Assembly (NCBI GenBank): GCA_002383425.1
Contig: DFYV01000182.1
Span: 1-10,424 of the forward strand
Length of the DNA stretch: 10,424 nt
DNA from: Bacteroidales bacterium UBA4073
GTDB lineage: Bacteria; Bacteroidota; Bacteroidia; Bacteroidales; Tenuifilaceae
Direction: 5' to 3'
Below, piece after piece: positions 1 to 6,589 of the stretch (position 1 is the stretch's first letter; every line of letters starts with the position of its first letter). The position numbers and the translations under genes were made by a program. The notes under the pieces are model-generated. The model saw nothing but the letters and a program-made list of their open reading frames with translations. It ran no database searches and had not been told where the DNA came from.

Positions 1-1
1 T

Positions 2-28
2 CGTGCTATCGTGCCTTCGTGTTTTCGG
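2..28. repeat. Degenerate CGTG-containing short repeat at window edge
   Basis: CGTGCTAT, CGTGCCTT and CGTGTTTT follow one another with an 8-nt period just after the end of the DUF5320-type gene. The window starts here, so the full extent is unknown. It probably belongs to the intergenic periodic-repeat material seen elsewhere in the window; no function is visible. Confidence 0.35.
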
Positions 29-35
29 ATCATAC

Positions 36-215
36 TCATTGATTGTACTTTAAACGTTTTCCTTTTCCTTCACCTCCTCCGGAGTGGCGTTTTTTGCCCA
101 AGCCCTTTCCAAGGAGTTTTAGCTGATCAATTGTAGGTAAGGGTTCGCAAAAACCTAGCCTTCGGCCTGTTTTTGACCCTTTTCCTTCCGGTCCCGTTCC
201 ATCCATCTTTGGCAT
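36..215 (-). CDS. DUF5320-type small protein (59 aa)
   Basis: The frame opens with ATG at 215 and ends with TGA at 38-36. The protein begins MPKMDGTGPEGKGSKTGRR, which fits the N-terminal signature MPxxDGTGPxGxGxxTGR of the DUF5320 family. The rest is Gly/Lys rich with one Cys (residue 23) and a basic tail (GGGEGKGKRLKYNQ). There is no signal peptide or membrane segment. Proteins of this family are typically small and encoded beside NifX/NifB-type iron-molybdenum cofactor family proteins, as here: the gene starts 13 bp after the stop of the NifX-like gene and is the last gene of the DUF134 cluster. Its molecular role is not established. Met4 is a possible alternative start, but the signature begins at Met1. 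It is short and easily missed by automatic gene calling. Confidence 0.85.
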   Translation of the reverse strand: MPKMDGTGPEGKGSKTGRRLGFCEPLPTIDQLKLLGKGLGKKRHSGGGEGKGKRLKYNQ

Positions 216-228
216 AGGCTGTGTTGTT

Positions 229-546
229 TTAATGGTTTAGTAATTTAATTAAACGTTCAACTGTAATATTATGGTTGTATATGATAAGCTGAACTTGATG
301 GGCATCAAATATTGGCTTTACCTTTAATCCAAATTCACCGGAAATTACCTTGCAAACCCCTTTTTCGCAAAGAAATCCCGCTGCATTTGTGCCAGCTTGT
401 TCTTCGTTATTACGATACGGGTTTGGAATAATTTCCATGGCCTGAGAGTCTAAGTCATATATAATGAAGAAGTTACAATGTCCAAACCTTTTGTCAAGCT
501 TAGCACCTATATGATTTCCTTCCGATGTTATTGCTATTTTTTTCAT
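229..546 (-). CDS. Dinitrogenase iron-molybdenum cofactor family (NifX/NifB-like) protein, 105 aa
   Basis: This is a single-domain protein of the NifX/NafY/NifB-C-terminal fold (about 100 aa is normal). It starts MKKIAITSEGNHIGAKLDKRFG and keeps the family's RFG-H/R-x-x-x-F segment near residues 20-27, followed by an alternating beta/alpha pattern. The AGTNAAGFLCEKGV stretch (51-64) matches the conserved Gly/Ala-rich helix region. Cysteines at 24, 60 and 65 could contribute to metal or cluster binding; that is inference. In nitrogen fixers the family carries FeMo-cofactor precursors, but stand-alone homologues occur widely in anaerobes without nitrogenase, and nothing here indicates nitrogen fixation. 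The ATG overlaps the stop of the DUF134 gene as ATGA, implying translational coupling, and the DUF5320-type gene follows 13 bp later. Confidence 0.9.
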   Translation of the reverse strand: MKKIAITSEGNHIGAKLDKRFGHCNFFIIYDLDSQAMEIIPNPYRNNEEQAGTNAAGFLCEKGVCKVISGEFGLKVKPIFDAHQVQLIIYNHNITVERLIKLLNH

Positions 547-1109
547 ATGTTATTCCATTTATACCTACTTCGAACCATTCGGGTATTACAGGTAGGACAT
601 ACTTCCTGGTTACATGCAATTCCTCGGCGGTGTGGTATGGTAAAACCACATTTTGGACATGTACAAGTATTTTCAGGTATCGATAATGGTTTATTCATGC
701 TGGAATACTGTACTATTTCACGGCTACCGCATAGCGGACAGCTGTTGACCATTTCGGTTTTGTGAGGATGGTTAAAGTAGCAATCGCAGGAATTACAATG
801 ATACCATTCGCTATCAAAGTAAACCTTACCACCTTCAATCTCAATTTTTTTCCCTTCGGTCAATGCTTTGGCTATTTTCATTCGGGCTAATGCGTAAATT
901 CGGGTAAAAGTAGGACGTGAAACATTCATTATTGCTGAAGCCTGAACGTGGTTATACATCTCATAATCGCACAATCGGATGGCTTCGTATTCTTCAAAAT
1001 AAAGTATTACCGATTCGTCATTGGTTATCTCTCCCGCTATGCCGTAAGGCTTAAAACCCTTAACCTTAGGCGGGTTTTCTAATTTTCTTGGTATCTTGAA
1101 ACGCGGCAT
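543..1109 (-). CDS. DUF134 (UPF0251) family DNA-binding protein with two zinc ribbons, 188 aa
   Basis: The N-terminus MPRFKIPRKLENPP is typical of UPF0251/DUF134. Residues about 36-82 form a sigma-70 region 4-like helix-turn-helix (EEYEAIRLCDYE, then QASAIMNVSRPTFTRIYALA). The C-terminal half carries four CxxC knuckles: C105/C108 with C124/C127, and C151/C154 with C171/C174, consistent with two zinc-ribbon modules added to the short DUF134 core. I chose ATG at 1109 rather than the in-frame TTG at 1118: the family begins MPR, and the promoter's -7 element ends at 1129, leaving almost no leader for the TTG. It heads a three-gene cluster with the NifX-like and DUF5320-type genes (ATGA overlap at 543-546). 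A cytoplasmic transcription regulator is likely; the palindrome in its own promoter suggests autoregulation (inference). Confidence 0.88.
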   Translation of the reverse strand: MPRFKIPRKLENPPKVKGFKPYGIAGEITNDESVILYFEEYEAIRLCDYEMYNHVQASAIMNVSRPTFTRIYALARMKIAKALTEGKKIEIEGGKVYFDSEWYHCNSCDCYFNHPHKTEMVNSCPLCGSREIVQYSSMNKPLSIPENTCTCPKCGFTIPHRRGIACNQEVCPTCNTRMVRSRYKWNNI

Positions 1110-1128
1110 AGTTAGCAATTGTTCTTTG

Positions 1129-1160
1129 CAAATATAATGAACAAATGTTCATTATACAAA
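1129..1160 (-). promoter_or_regulatory. Bacteroidota-type promoter of the DUF134 cluster
   Basis: Read on the minus strand, TTTG (1160-1157) is followed after exactly 20 nt by TATATTTG (1136-1129), matching the Bacteroidota consensus TTTG-N19/20-TAnnTTTG. Transcription would start near 1122-1125, about 15 nt before the ATG at 1109. Confidence 0.75.
1133..1156. promoter_or_regulatory. Perfect 24-bp palindromic operator
   Basis: Two perfect 11-bp arms, TATAATGAACA and TGTTCATTATA, flank a 2-nt centre (AA). The site fills nearly the entire spacer between the -33 (ends 1157) and -7 (starts 1136) elements, overlapping the latter by four bases. A dimer bound here would block RNA polymerase, so repression is the natural reading. 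The cognate protein is not proven; the adjacent DUF134 protein is the first candidate. Confidence 0.7.
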
Positions 1161-1202
1161 TATTTTTTAAAAATTTAATATTATGTAATTGTGAATTTTT
1201 GT

Positions 1203-1216
1203 GGTATTGCAATACC
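1203..1216. repeat. 14-bp perfect palindrome in the rluD/DUF134 intergenic region
   Basis: GGTATTGCAATACC is identical to its reverse complement. A second, smaller inverted repeat (TAACA-TTAT-TGTTA) follows at 1225-1238. Both lie upstream of the DUF134 promoter. They could be additional protein-binding sites, but nothing else supports a role. Confidence 0.4.
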
Positions 1217-1274
1217 GTTGCCGTTAACATTATTGTTACAGCCGATTTATAGGAACAAATATTGGTTGAAATTA

Positions 1275-1310
1275 TAACGTAGAGACGTTGCACGCAACGT
1301 CTCCACGTTA
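1275..1310. repeat. Palindromic repeat (17-bp arms) overlapping the rluD stop codon
   Basis: The inner arms GAGACGTTGC / GCAACGTCTC are perfect around an AC centre. They continue outward, after one A:C mismatch, with TAACGT / ACGTTA. The right edge (1308-1310) supplies the TAA stop of rluD. Transcribed from rluD it would fold into a strong hairpin and may stabilise or terminate the mRNA, but no clear U-run follows. The compact shape resembles a mobile REP-like intergenic palindrome. Confidence 0.75.
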
Positions 1311-2366
1311 TTTTGTAATGTTGGAATATTTTCGCAATTGGTCTATCAGGGTTTTCATGTCGTTAGGAAGTGGTGAATCGAAATTCATCCATTCGCCAGT
1401 GACAGGGTGAGTAAATCCAAGTGTTTTAGCATGAAGTGCTTGGCGGGGACAAATCGTAAAGCAGTTCTCAATGAATTGTTTGTACTTTGATCCTTGATTG
1501 CCTTTCAGGATTTTGTTGCCACCGTAAACCTCGTCGTTAAAAAGGGGGTGCTTAATGTACTCCATGTGGGCACGTATTTGATGGGTGCGTCCGGTTTCGA
1601 GCTTGCACTCAATAAGGGTTGTATTCCAAAACCTTTCGAGTGTACGCCAGTGTGTAACGGCATGTTTTCCCTGCTCGCCATTGGGGTAAACCTGCATGCG
1701 TTTCCGATCGCGTATGCTGCGACTAATGTGGCCGGTAATGGTACCGCTATCAGCTTCCATATCGCCCCAAACCAGAGCAACGTACAGGCGTTGGGTTGTG
1801 CGCTCGAAGAATTGCCTGGCAAGGTGATTCATGGCCATTTCGGTTTTGGCAATTACCAGCAAGCCCGATGTGTTACGGTCGATACGGTGAACAAGTCCAG
1901 GTCTAACCTCTCCGCTACTGAAAAGGGGAACATCACGCAGGTGGTAAAGCAGGGCGTTTACCAGGGTTCCAGTGAAGTTGCCGTGCGCCGGATGAACCAC
2001 CATGCCAGCGGGTTTGTTCACCACAAGTAAGGTGTCGTCTTCGTAAACAATATCTATGGGTATATTCTCCGCTTTGATGTCGGTTTCACGGGGCGGGTAA
2101 GCTAAAACAATTGTAATAACATCGAGGGGTTTCACCCTGTACGACGATTTAACGGCTTTGCCGTTAACCATGATGTTACCTGCCTGAGCAGCACCCTGAA
2201 TGCGGTTGCGGCTAACGTTACGTATCTTATCGGTAAGGAACTTATCGATTCGGGTTGGGGTTTGCCCTTTATCCACCTCGATGCGGAAATGCTCGTAAAG
2301 GTCGGCCTGCTCCGCTAAGCCATTCTCCAGCTCATCGTCGGGCTCAAGCAGCGTATTTTCGCTCAT
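1308..2366 (-). CDS. rluD: RluA/RluD-family 23S rRNA pseudouridine synthase
   Basis: The 352-aa protein has an N-terminal S4 RNA-binding domain (about 37-86, TRIDKFLTDKI to the VNGK/VKPLDVI segment) and a RluA-type catalytic domain from about 100. The family signature GLVHRIDRNTSGLLVIAKT places the catalytic aspartate at Asp163. Downstream LETGRTHQIRAHM and the FNDEVYGG segment are further conserved core motifs. RluD converts uridines in helix 69 of 23S rRNA to pseudouridine, supporting ribosome assembly; the S4 domain favours RluD or RluC over RluA. Exact target positions cannot be told from sequence. An acidic extension of about 25 residues precedes the S4 domain. The start overlaps the preceding T9SS gene stop as ATGA. 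The PASTA-protein and RluD pairing is a familiar Bacteroidota neighbourhood. Confidence 0.93.
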   Translation of the reverse strand: MSENTLLEPDDELENGLAEQADLYEHFRIEVDKGQTPTRIDKFLTDKIRNVSRNRIQGAAQAGNIMVNGKAVKSSYRVKPLDVITIVLAYPPRETDIKAENIPIDIVYEDDTLLVVNKPAGMVVHPAHGNFTGTLVNALLYHLRDVPLFSSGEVRPGLVHRIDRNTSGLLVIAKTEMAMNHLARQFFERTTQRLYVALVWGDMEADSGTITGHISRSIRDRKRMQVYPNGEQGKHAVTHWRTLERFWNTTLIECKLETGRTHQIRAHMEYIKHPLFNDEVYGGNKILKGNQGSKYKQFIENCFTICPRQALHAKTLGFTHPVTGEWMNFDSPLPNDMKTLIDQLRKYSNITK

Positions 2367-4273
2367 CGCTTTATAATAACTTTGGATGTTATGGATTGCC
2401 CGTTTTTGAGGTTAACCCTTAACAGGTATATGCCAGCAGGGAGATGTCCAACGCTTACCCGTGCGTTAGGAATAATTGACGCGTTTTCAACAACCCGTCC
2501 GGTAATGCTTACCAGCTGATACGATTGGACGGGTATGCTGTTATCATAATTAATATACAGGTAATCGCTTGCAGGGTTTGGATATACTTGCAATCCATGG
2601 TTAGGAACAGTAGTTGTTAGGGTTGGGGTTTGGTATAGTTTGCCGAAAATAGGTCGTACCATGATGGTGCCTTCATACTGAGTGTTGGTCCAGTAGCCAG
2701 GAAGGTTGTGGAAAATCTTATCCTTGCTGTTTATATTCCTATCGAATCCAACGTTCATAAACTCCTCGGTGATATGCTGCCAACCCAAATAGAAATTACC
2801 ATCAGGTAACGGAACGGGATCGATCCGGTAAACTGTGAAGCAGTTTAAACTGTCGGTGAAAAGGGGTTTAGAAGCCATTTGCTGGTAAATAATTTCGCCT
2901 GGTTTCCCGTTGTTATCGTTCCAAACGGTAATTTTAAAGGGTTGGCTGTTGGCATCCTGGTAACTACGATTAAAGTATATCATTATGCCTACCAGATTAT
3001 CGGTTTTGTAATTATAGAATTTTTGGGCTACCATTGCGCCAATGGTGCCTTCGCCAAAAAGGTCGTAGCCACTTTCGGCCGATCCGTCGTCCAGTGCGTA
3101 GTAGTTGTAAAAGTTGAGCTGTTGCACTAACGTGTCGTTATACCTTAGATGTTTGGTTACCTCGTTGTAATCGGTTTCCAGGTATGCTTTTAGCTGAAAC
3201 TTAGCCGAGTCGGGCCAAGCTGAGGTAAAATTGTAGTCAAATTCGCGGGCGAATGCAAATTCCTGATACCCGTAAATGTTTTCAGCACCTCCTGAAAAAT
3301 AATACACGTTGTTGGTTGAAAGATTTATGATTTCGAACTTACGGGTTACATTCCATGTGGTTGGACCAAGGTTGTGGTAAACAATGCCAAACTCACGGGG
3401 AGTTGTTATTTCATTACTTTCGGCATCGGCAAAGTGGTGCCATGGTATGGAGGTGTAATTCTTAAGGAAAGGTTTAATGGGTTTATGGAAAGCAATATCG
3501 TTATATATTGTATCGTCCCAGTTACGCAGCTTGTTTAGGTAAACCATATCGATATGCCAGTGATCGGTGTTGGTTTTATAGCCTGGTATTGTGGCATTCT
3601 CCATCAGCGAGGCATACCCAATAAAGCGGAAGCGGAAACCGTTTTGCAGAAAAATTGGATTATCGATGTTGATGTTAACCGTAAAGAACGTTGAATCGGG
3701 TTTGGTTGTGGTTTTTAAGGTTTTTGAGTTAAGCAGATGATTGTAAAGGCTAATTTGATTAGTGTTGAAGTTCACCGATGCTGCCCAACTCCTGTACCAT
3801 TGGTTTTCTGTTGGGCTAAATAGCTCCAGTACCAACGAATCGTTTGGGGTGGGCTGGTAGCCAAATCCTCCTGGTTGAACGCTGAACGATAGGTAAATGC
3901 TATCGGTAGAGGGATAGTTCAGGTTGATGGGAAGCGATGTAAGGGTATCGGCAGGTTGTGGGGTGGTGGTAAGGTGTTGGTGCAGGATGCCTTTGTGATT
4001 TATGGCATCGAAAGTGGCTGCGCCAATGGAAGGCGGGTTTATGGCATATGTTCTGCTGGTAATAACATTGCTGAACTCCCAAAGCTCAAGGGTGGGGTAG
4101 GGAAGGTTGCGGGTAAAATCGTCGAAAAATGGTAGTTCGATTGACGCCTTTCCTGCTTTTGGCTTGGTAGGTCTATCCTCGGTTCTGTAGCTGGAAAGGT
4201 TTACCAGTATCTCCTGTCCCAAGGCAAAACCTGATGCTAAAACAAGTACAAGAATGGTTAATGCTTTTTGCAT
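2363..4273 (-). CDS. T9SS type A sorting-domain protein, secreted, function unknown (636 aa)
   Basis: The protein starts MQKALTILVLVLASGFALG, a clear Sec signal peptide with likely cleavage near residue 20. It ends with a T9SS type A C-terminal domain of about 70 residues: VYPNPASDYLYI, a beta-rich stretch with AGIYLLRV, then the basic end SKVIIKR. Such domains direct export across the outer membrane by the type IX system. The body is beta-rich, Tyr/Asn/Asp-rich, with a FFDDFTR segment near the N-terminus and a DDGSAESGYDLFGEGTIGA segment resembling lectin/jelly-roll-like surface modules; no catalytic motif is recognisable. I prefer ATG at 4273, which leaves a 7-bp gap to the PASTA gene; a TTG at 4288 would overlap it and add five polar residues before the signal peptide. 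It sits between the PASTA and rluD genes. Confidence 0.85.
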   Translation of the reverse strand: MQKALTILVLVLASGFALGQEILVNLSSYRTEDRPTKPKAGKASIELPFFDDFTRNLPYPTLELWEFSNVITSRTYAINPPSIGAATFDAINHKGILHQHLTTTPQPADTLTSLPINLNYPSTDSIYLSFSVQPGGFGYQPTPNDSLVLELFSPTENQWYRSWAASVNFNTNQISLYNHLLNSKTLKTTTKPDSTFFTVNINIDNPIFLQNGFRFRFIGYASLMENATIPGYKTNTDHWHIDMVYLNKLRNWDDTIYNDIAFHKPIKPFLKNYTSIPWHHFADAESNEITTPREFGIVYHNLGPTTWNVTRKFEIINLSTNNVYYFSGGAENIYGYQEFAFAREFDYNFTSAWPDSAKFQLKAYLETDYNEVTKHLRYNDTLVQQLNFYNYYALDDGSAESGYDLFGEGTIGAMVAQKFYNYKTDNLVGIMIYFNRSYQDANSQPFKITVWNDNNGKPGEIIYQQMASKPLFTDSLNCFTVYRIDPVPLPDGNFYLGWQHITEEFMNVGFDRNINSKDKIFHNLPGYWTNTQYEGTIMVRPIFGKLYQTPTLTTTVPNHGLQVYPNPASDYLYINYDNSIPVQSYQLVSITGRVVENASIIPNARVSVGHLPAGIYLLRVNLKNGQSITSKVIIKR

Positions 4274-4280
4274 TTTTGAG

Positions 4281-5159
4281 CTATTCAATTATCTCGTCAA
4301 CCTGATTGGCGGGTGTTATCTTAACCGAGTCGCTTCGTTCAATTTTTGGTATGCGTGCTTGGTTTAGCGTTAGCCAGATGTCAACCCTTGTTCCAAAGCT
4401 AAGAGTAGCATTTTCCATGTAGGCTGGATACTGGCTATACACCCTTGCATCTAACGAGTCGGAGTTGGTAATTATTGTTTCGTCGTACCTAATTCTGCCT
4501 ACATTAAGCGAAGCTTCAACTATTCGGCTAATGGCGTCGTTCAGCTTTAACCCAATCAATTGCGGGATACCAGTTCGTTCACCACTCATGCCCTGGCCTA
4601 AAACCAGGTCGATTTTAGAACCCTTTGGTATTCGCATGCCGGGTTCAGCAATTTGTCCGTTATACCGTTGTTCCAGTACATTATTTAGCCCTAAATCGGG
4701 GCGGAAGTAAAGGGTTCCGACCTCAAAGCCATCCTGTTCAAGAATAGCCTTAGCCTGTCGGAGTGTGTAGCCTACAATATTAGGTATTTCAATTTTAATT
4801 GGATTTTTTGCATTGATGGTGACAAAAACCCTTCGGTTTTTCTTTACCATGGTTTCGGGGAGTGGGTTTTGTGCAATAACACTTCCGGGTTTCTTGTTGA
4901 AAATGTAAACCGAGTCGGCAATCTCAATTCGAAGATTATTCATGGCAATAGTTTTGGTTGCCTCTTCAATTGACATGCCCACAAGGTTTGGTGTTGGTTG
5001 CTCCTGGTTGTGCCGGGTGTATATTTTTAAAAAAAACAGAAGTATAATCAGGGCTAACAGTATCAACCCTAAACCTTTCAGTATGGTGTTGATATAGGGG
5101 TTTTGGAAGAATTTTATCAGGTACTGTTTGGTTTTTTCAGTATTTGTGTTGTTAGTCAT
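4281..5159 (-). CDS. PASTA-domain membrane protein (292 aa)
   Basis: A short cytoplasmic N-terminus is followed by one transmembrane helix (about 26-45, ILKGLGLILLALIILLFFLK). Three extracytoplasmic PASTA repeats come next (about 55-118, 123-189, 197-267). Each begins with the P-x-L/I-V/I-G motif (PNLVGMSIEEA, PNIVGYTLRQA, PQLIGLKLNDA) and contains a Q-x-P/Y-x-P-like turn. There is no kinase or transpeptidase domain, unlike PknB or PBP2x; this architecture is the usual stand-alone PASTA protein of Bacteroidota. PASTA modules bind muropeptides or mediate contacts at the cell wall, so a periplasmic envelope role is likely. The short C-terminal tail after the third repeat is polar and charged. 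It is the first gene of the operon with the T9SS protein (7-bp gap) and rluD. Confidence 0.9.
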   Translation of the reverse strand: MTNNTNTEKTKQYLIKFFQNPYINTILKGLGLILLALIILLFFLKIYTRHNQEQPTPNLVGMSIEEATKTIAMNNLRIEIADSVYIFNKKPGSVIAQNPLPETMVKKNRRVFVTINAKNPIKIEIPNIVGYTLRQAKAILEQDGFEVGTLYFRPDLGLNNVLEQRYNGQIAEPGMRIPKGSKIDLVLGQGMSGERTGIPQLIGLKLNDAISRIVEASLNVGRIRYDETIITNSDSLDARVYSQYPAYMENATLSFGTRVDIWLTLNQARIPKIERSDSVKITPANQVDEIIE

Positions 5160-5185
5160 AATGTGATGCGGTTAAACATGAGTTC

Positions 5186-5223
5186 AGTTTATAAAGTTTA
5201 TAAAGTAGAGAGTTCATAAAGTT
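5186..5223. repeat. Degenerate 9-nt repeat (GTTTATAAA / GTTCATAAA)
   Basis: Within the 220-bp gap between mqnE and the PASTA gene, GTTTATAAA occurs twice in tandem and GTTCATAAA once more, 7 nt further on. The rest of this gap (5160-5379) is AT-rich with no gene or convincing terminator visible; a promoter for the PASTA operon should be here, but I see no full -33/-7 match. Confidence 0.45.
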
Positions 5224-5379
5224 AAAACATTGAAAATAAGGGTTATATGTTAATTTTACAATGTTTTTAAAAATGCTGACAATTAAAAACATAGCTTGTT
5301 TTGCCAAAATAAAACATGCTTTTTATGCCGGGCTAAAAAATGATACAAAAATAGTATAAACCTTACACAATTTCATGCG

Positions 5380-6504
5380 TTAGCTGTATATCTTGATAGT
5401 ATTGTATAGCGAATCGCGTTCAGCAGGAATTCTTCCGGCCTCCCTGATAAGCTGGGTTAGGTGTTCAACGGTCATTACCGGTTTTTGCTCTTCGGCTCCG
5501 GCCATGGAGTAAATTTTTGTTGTGTCGTCGATGGTTCCGTCAATATCATCAACGCCAAAGTGAATGGCAAGACGGGTGTTTTGCACCCCAAGCATGGGCC
5601 AATAGGCTTTCAGGTGCTTAATGTTGTCCATGAAAATTCTTGAAACGGCATAATTTCGGAGATCTTCAATCAGATTCACCTCGCCTAAGTAACTCATGGG
5701 ATTGTTAGCGGCTCTGAATTTAAGCGGGATAAAGCAGTTAAAGCCATGGGTTTCGTCCTGAAGATTTCTAATGGCTTCCATGTGCTGAACCCGATGCCTG
5801 TAGGTTTCGAGGTGGCCATAAAGCATTGTGGCATTCGATTGGATGCCAATTTCATGGGCGGCTTTGTGAATGGCCAGCCATGTTTGGCCCGATGCCTTTT
5901 CGGGGCATATCTTTGCTCGCACTTCAGGGTCGAATATTTCAGCACCGCCTCCGGGTATCGAGTCCAGTCCATACTCTTTAAGTTTTTTCAGCCCTTCGGT
6001 ATAGCTGAGCTTGCTTTTCCGAATCACGTAATCGAGCTCTATGGCCGAGTATGCTTTTACGTGAATATGGGGCAGTATCTCCTTAACCGTTTTGATAATT
6101 TCTCCGTAATAATCTAAATCCCATTTAGGGTGAACGCCACCCACAATGTGAACCTCTGTTACACCGGTATTTTGGTACCGGCGAGCAATGCTTTTTATTT
6201 CATCAAGGGTGATTACCCAGCTCTCGGGGTCTCTGGCCGATTTACGGTACGAGCAAAACTTGCAATTGTACACACACAAATTGGTAGGTTCGATATGAAA
6301 ATTTCTGTTGAAAAGTATATAATCGCCATTTAACCTGTTGTTTACAACATTTGCCAGTTGCGATAGCAGGGCAATATCGGCTTTTTGGTATAGGTATTCG
6401 GCCTCGTCGGGTTCAATACGTTCCCCCGATAAAACTTTGGTAACAATTTGATTTAGAGACCTATCGGTAATATTAGGTTCTATTTGGTTGATGATTGACT
6501 CCAT
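5380..6504 (-). CDS. mqnE: Aminofutalosine synthase MqnE (radical SAM)
   Basis: This 374-aa enzyme of the futalosine route to menaquinone joins 3-[(1-carboxyvinyl)oxy]benzoate to the radical generated from S-adenosylmethionine, giving aminofutalosine. The radical SAM cluster motif is C77-x3-C81-x2-C84 (NLCVYNCKFCSYRK). EVHIVGGVHP (117-126) and EYGLDSIPGGGAEIFDPEVR (177-196) are MqnE/MqnC/CofH-clan motifs. The long conserved blocks NATMLYGHLE, QDETHGFNCFIPLKFR and FGVDDIDGTIDDTTKIYSMAGAEE point to MqnE rather than MqnC. Length is normal. It is a cytoplasmic 4Fe-4S protein supporting the quinone pool for respiration. No other mqn gene is adjacent. A terminator separates it from rpmH, so it should have its own promoter; TATCTTTA at 6527-6520 is an imperfect -7 candidate without a clear -33. 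Confidence 0.95.
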   Translation of the reverse strand: MESIINQIEPNITDRSLNQIVTKVLSGERIEPDEAEYLYQKADIALLSQLANVVNNRLNGDYILFNRNFHIEPTNLCVYNCKFCSYRKSARDPESWVITLDEIKSIARRYQNTGVTEVHIVGGVHPKWDLDYYGEIIKTVKEILPHIHVKAYSAIELDYVIRKSKLSYTEGLKKLKEYGLDSIPGGGAEIFDPEVRAKICPEKASGQTWLAIHKAAHEIGIQSNATMLYGHLETYRHRVQHMEAIRNLQDETHGFNCFIPLKFRAANNPMSYLGEVNLIEDLRNYAVSRIFMDNIKHLKAYWPMLGVQNTRLAIHFGVDDIDGTIDDTTKIYSMAGAEEQKPVMTVEHLTQLIREAGRIPAERDSLYNTIKIYS

Positions 6505-6535
6505 GGTTTTATTTTTCGGTAAAGATACATCAAGT

Positions 6536-6572
6536 AAATAAAAAAGGCAGGTAAGTAACCCGCCTTTACCTG
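6536..6572 (-). terminator. Rho-independent terminator of rpmH, with an alternative stem
   Basis: On the minus strand AAAGGCGGG pairs with CCTGCCTTT (one mismatch, 7-nt loop; plus-strand arms 6543-6551 and 6559-6567) and is followed by a T-run (6545-6540). It starts about 23 bp after the rpmH stop. An overlapping stem, CAGGTAA / TTACCTG (6548-6554 with 6566-6572), is mutually exclusive with it. Confidence 0.75.
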
Positions 6573-6589
6573 TTATGATTTCTTAACAA

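Noticed and set aside
1066..1293. Minus-strand ORF of 75 codons upstream of the DUF134 gene
   Set aside because: It crosses the promoter and operator and overlaps the DUF134 start in another frame; the composition is that of AT-rich intergenic DNA.
1494..2030. Plus-strand ORF of 178 codons
   Set aside because: It lies wholly antisense to rluD, whose conserved motifs and catalytic Asp are intact.
4274..4288. Earlier TTG start for the T9SS protein
   Set aside because: It would place five polar residues before a signal peptide that already starts well at the ATG at 4273, and would overlap the PASTA gene.
5346..5353. TATTTTTG on the minus strand as a -7 element for the PASTA operon
   Set aside because: No TTG occurs at the -33 distance, the leader would be about 180 nt, and such matches are expected by chance in AT-rich DNA.
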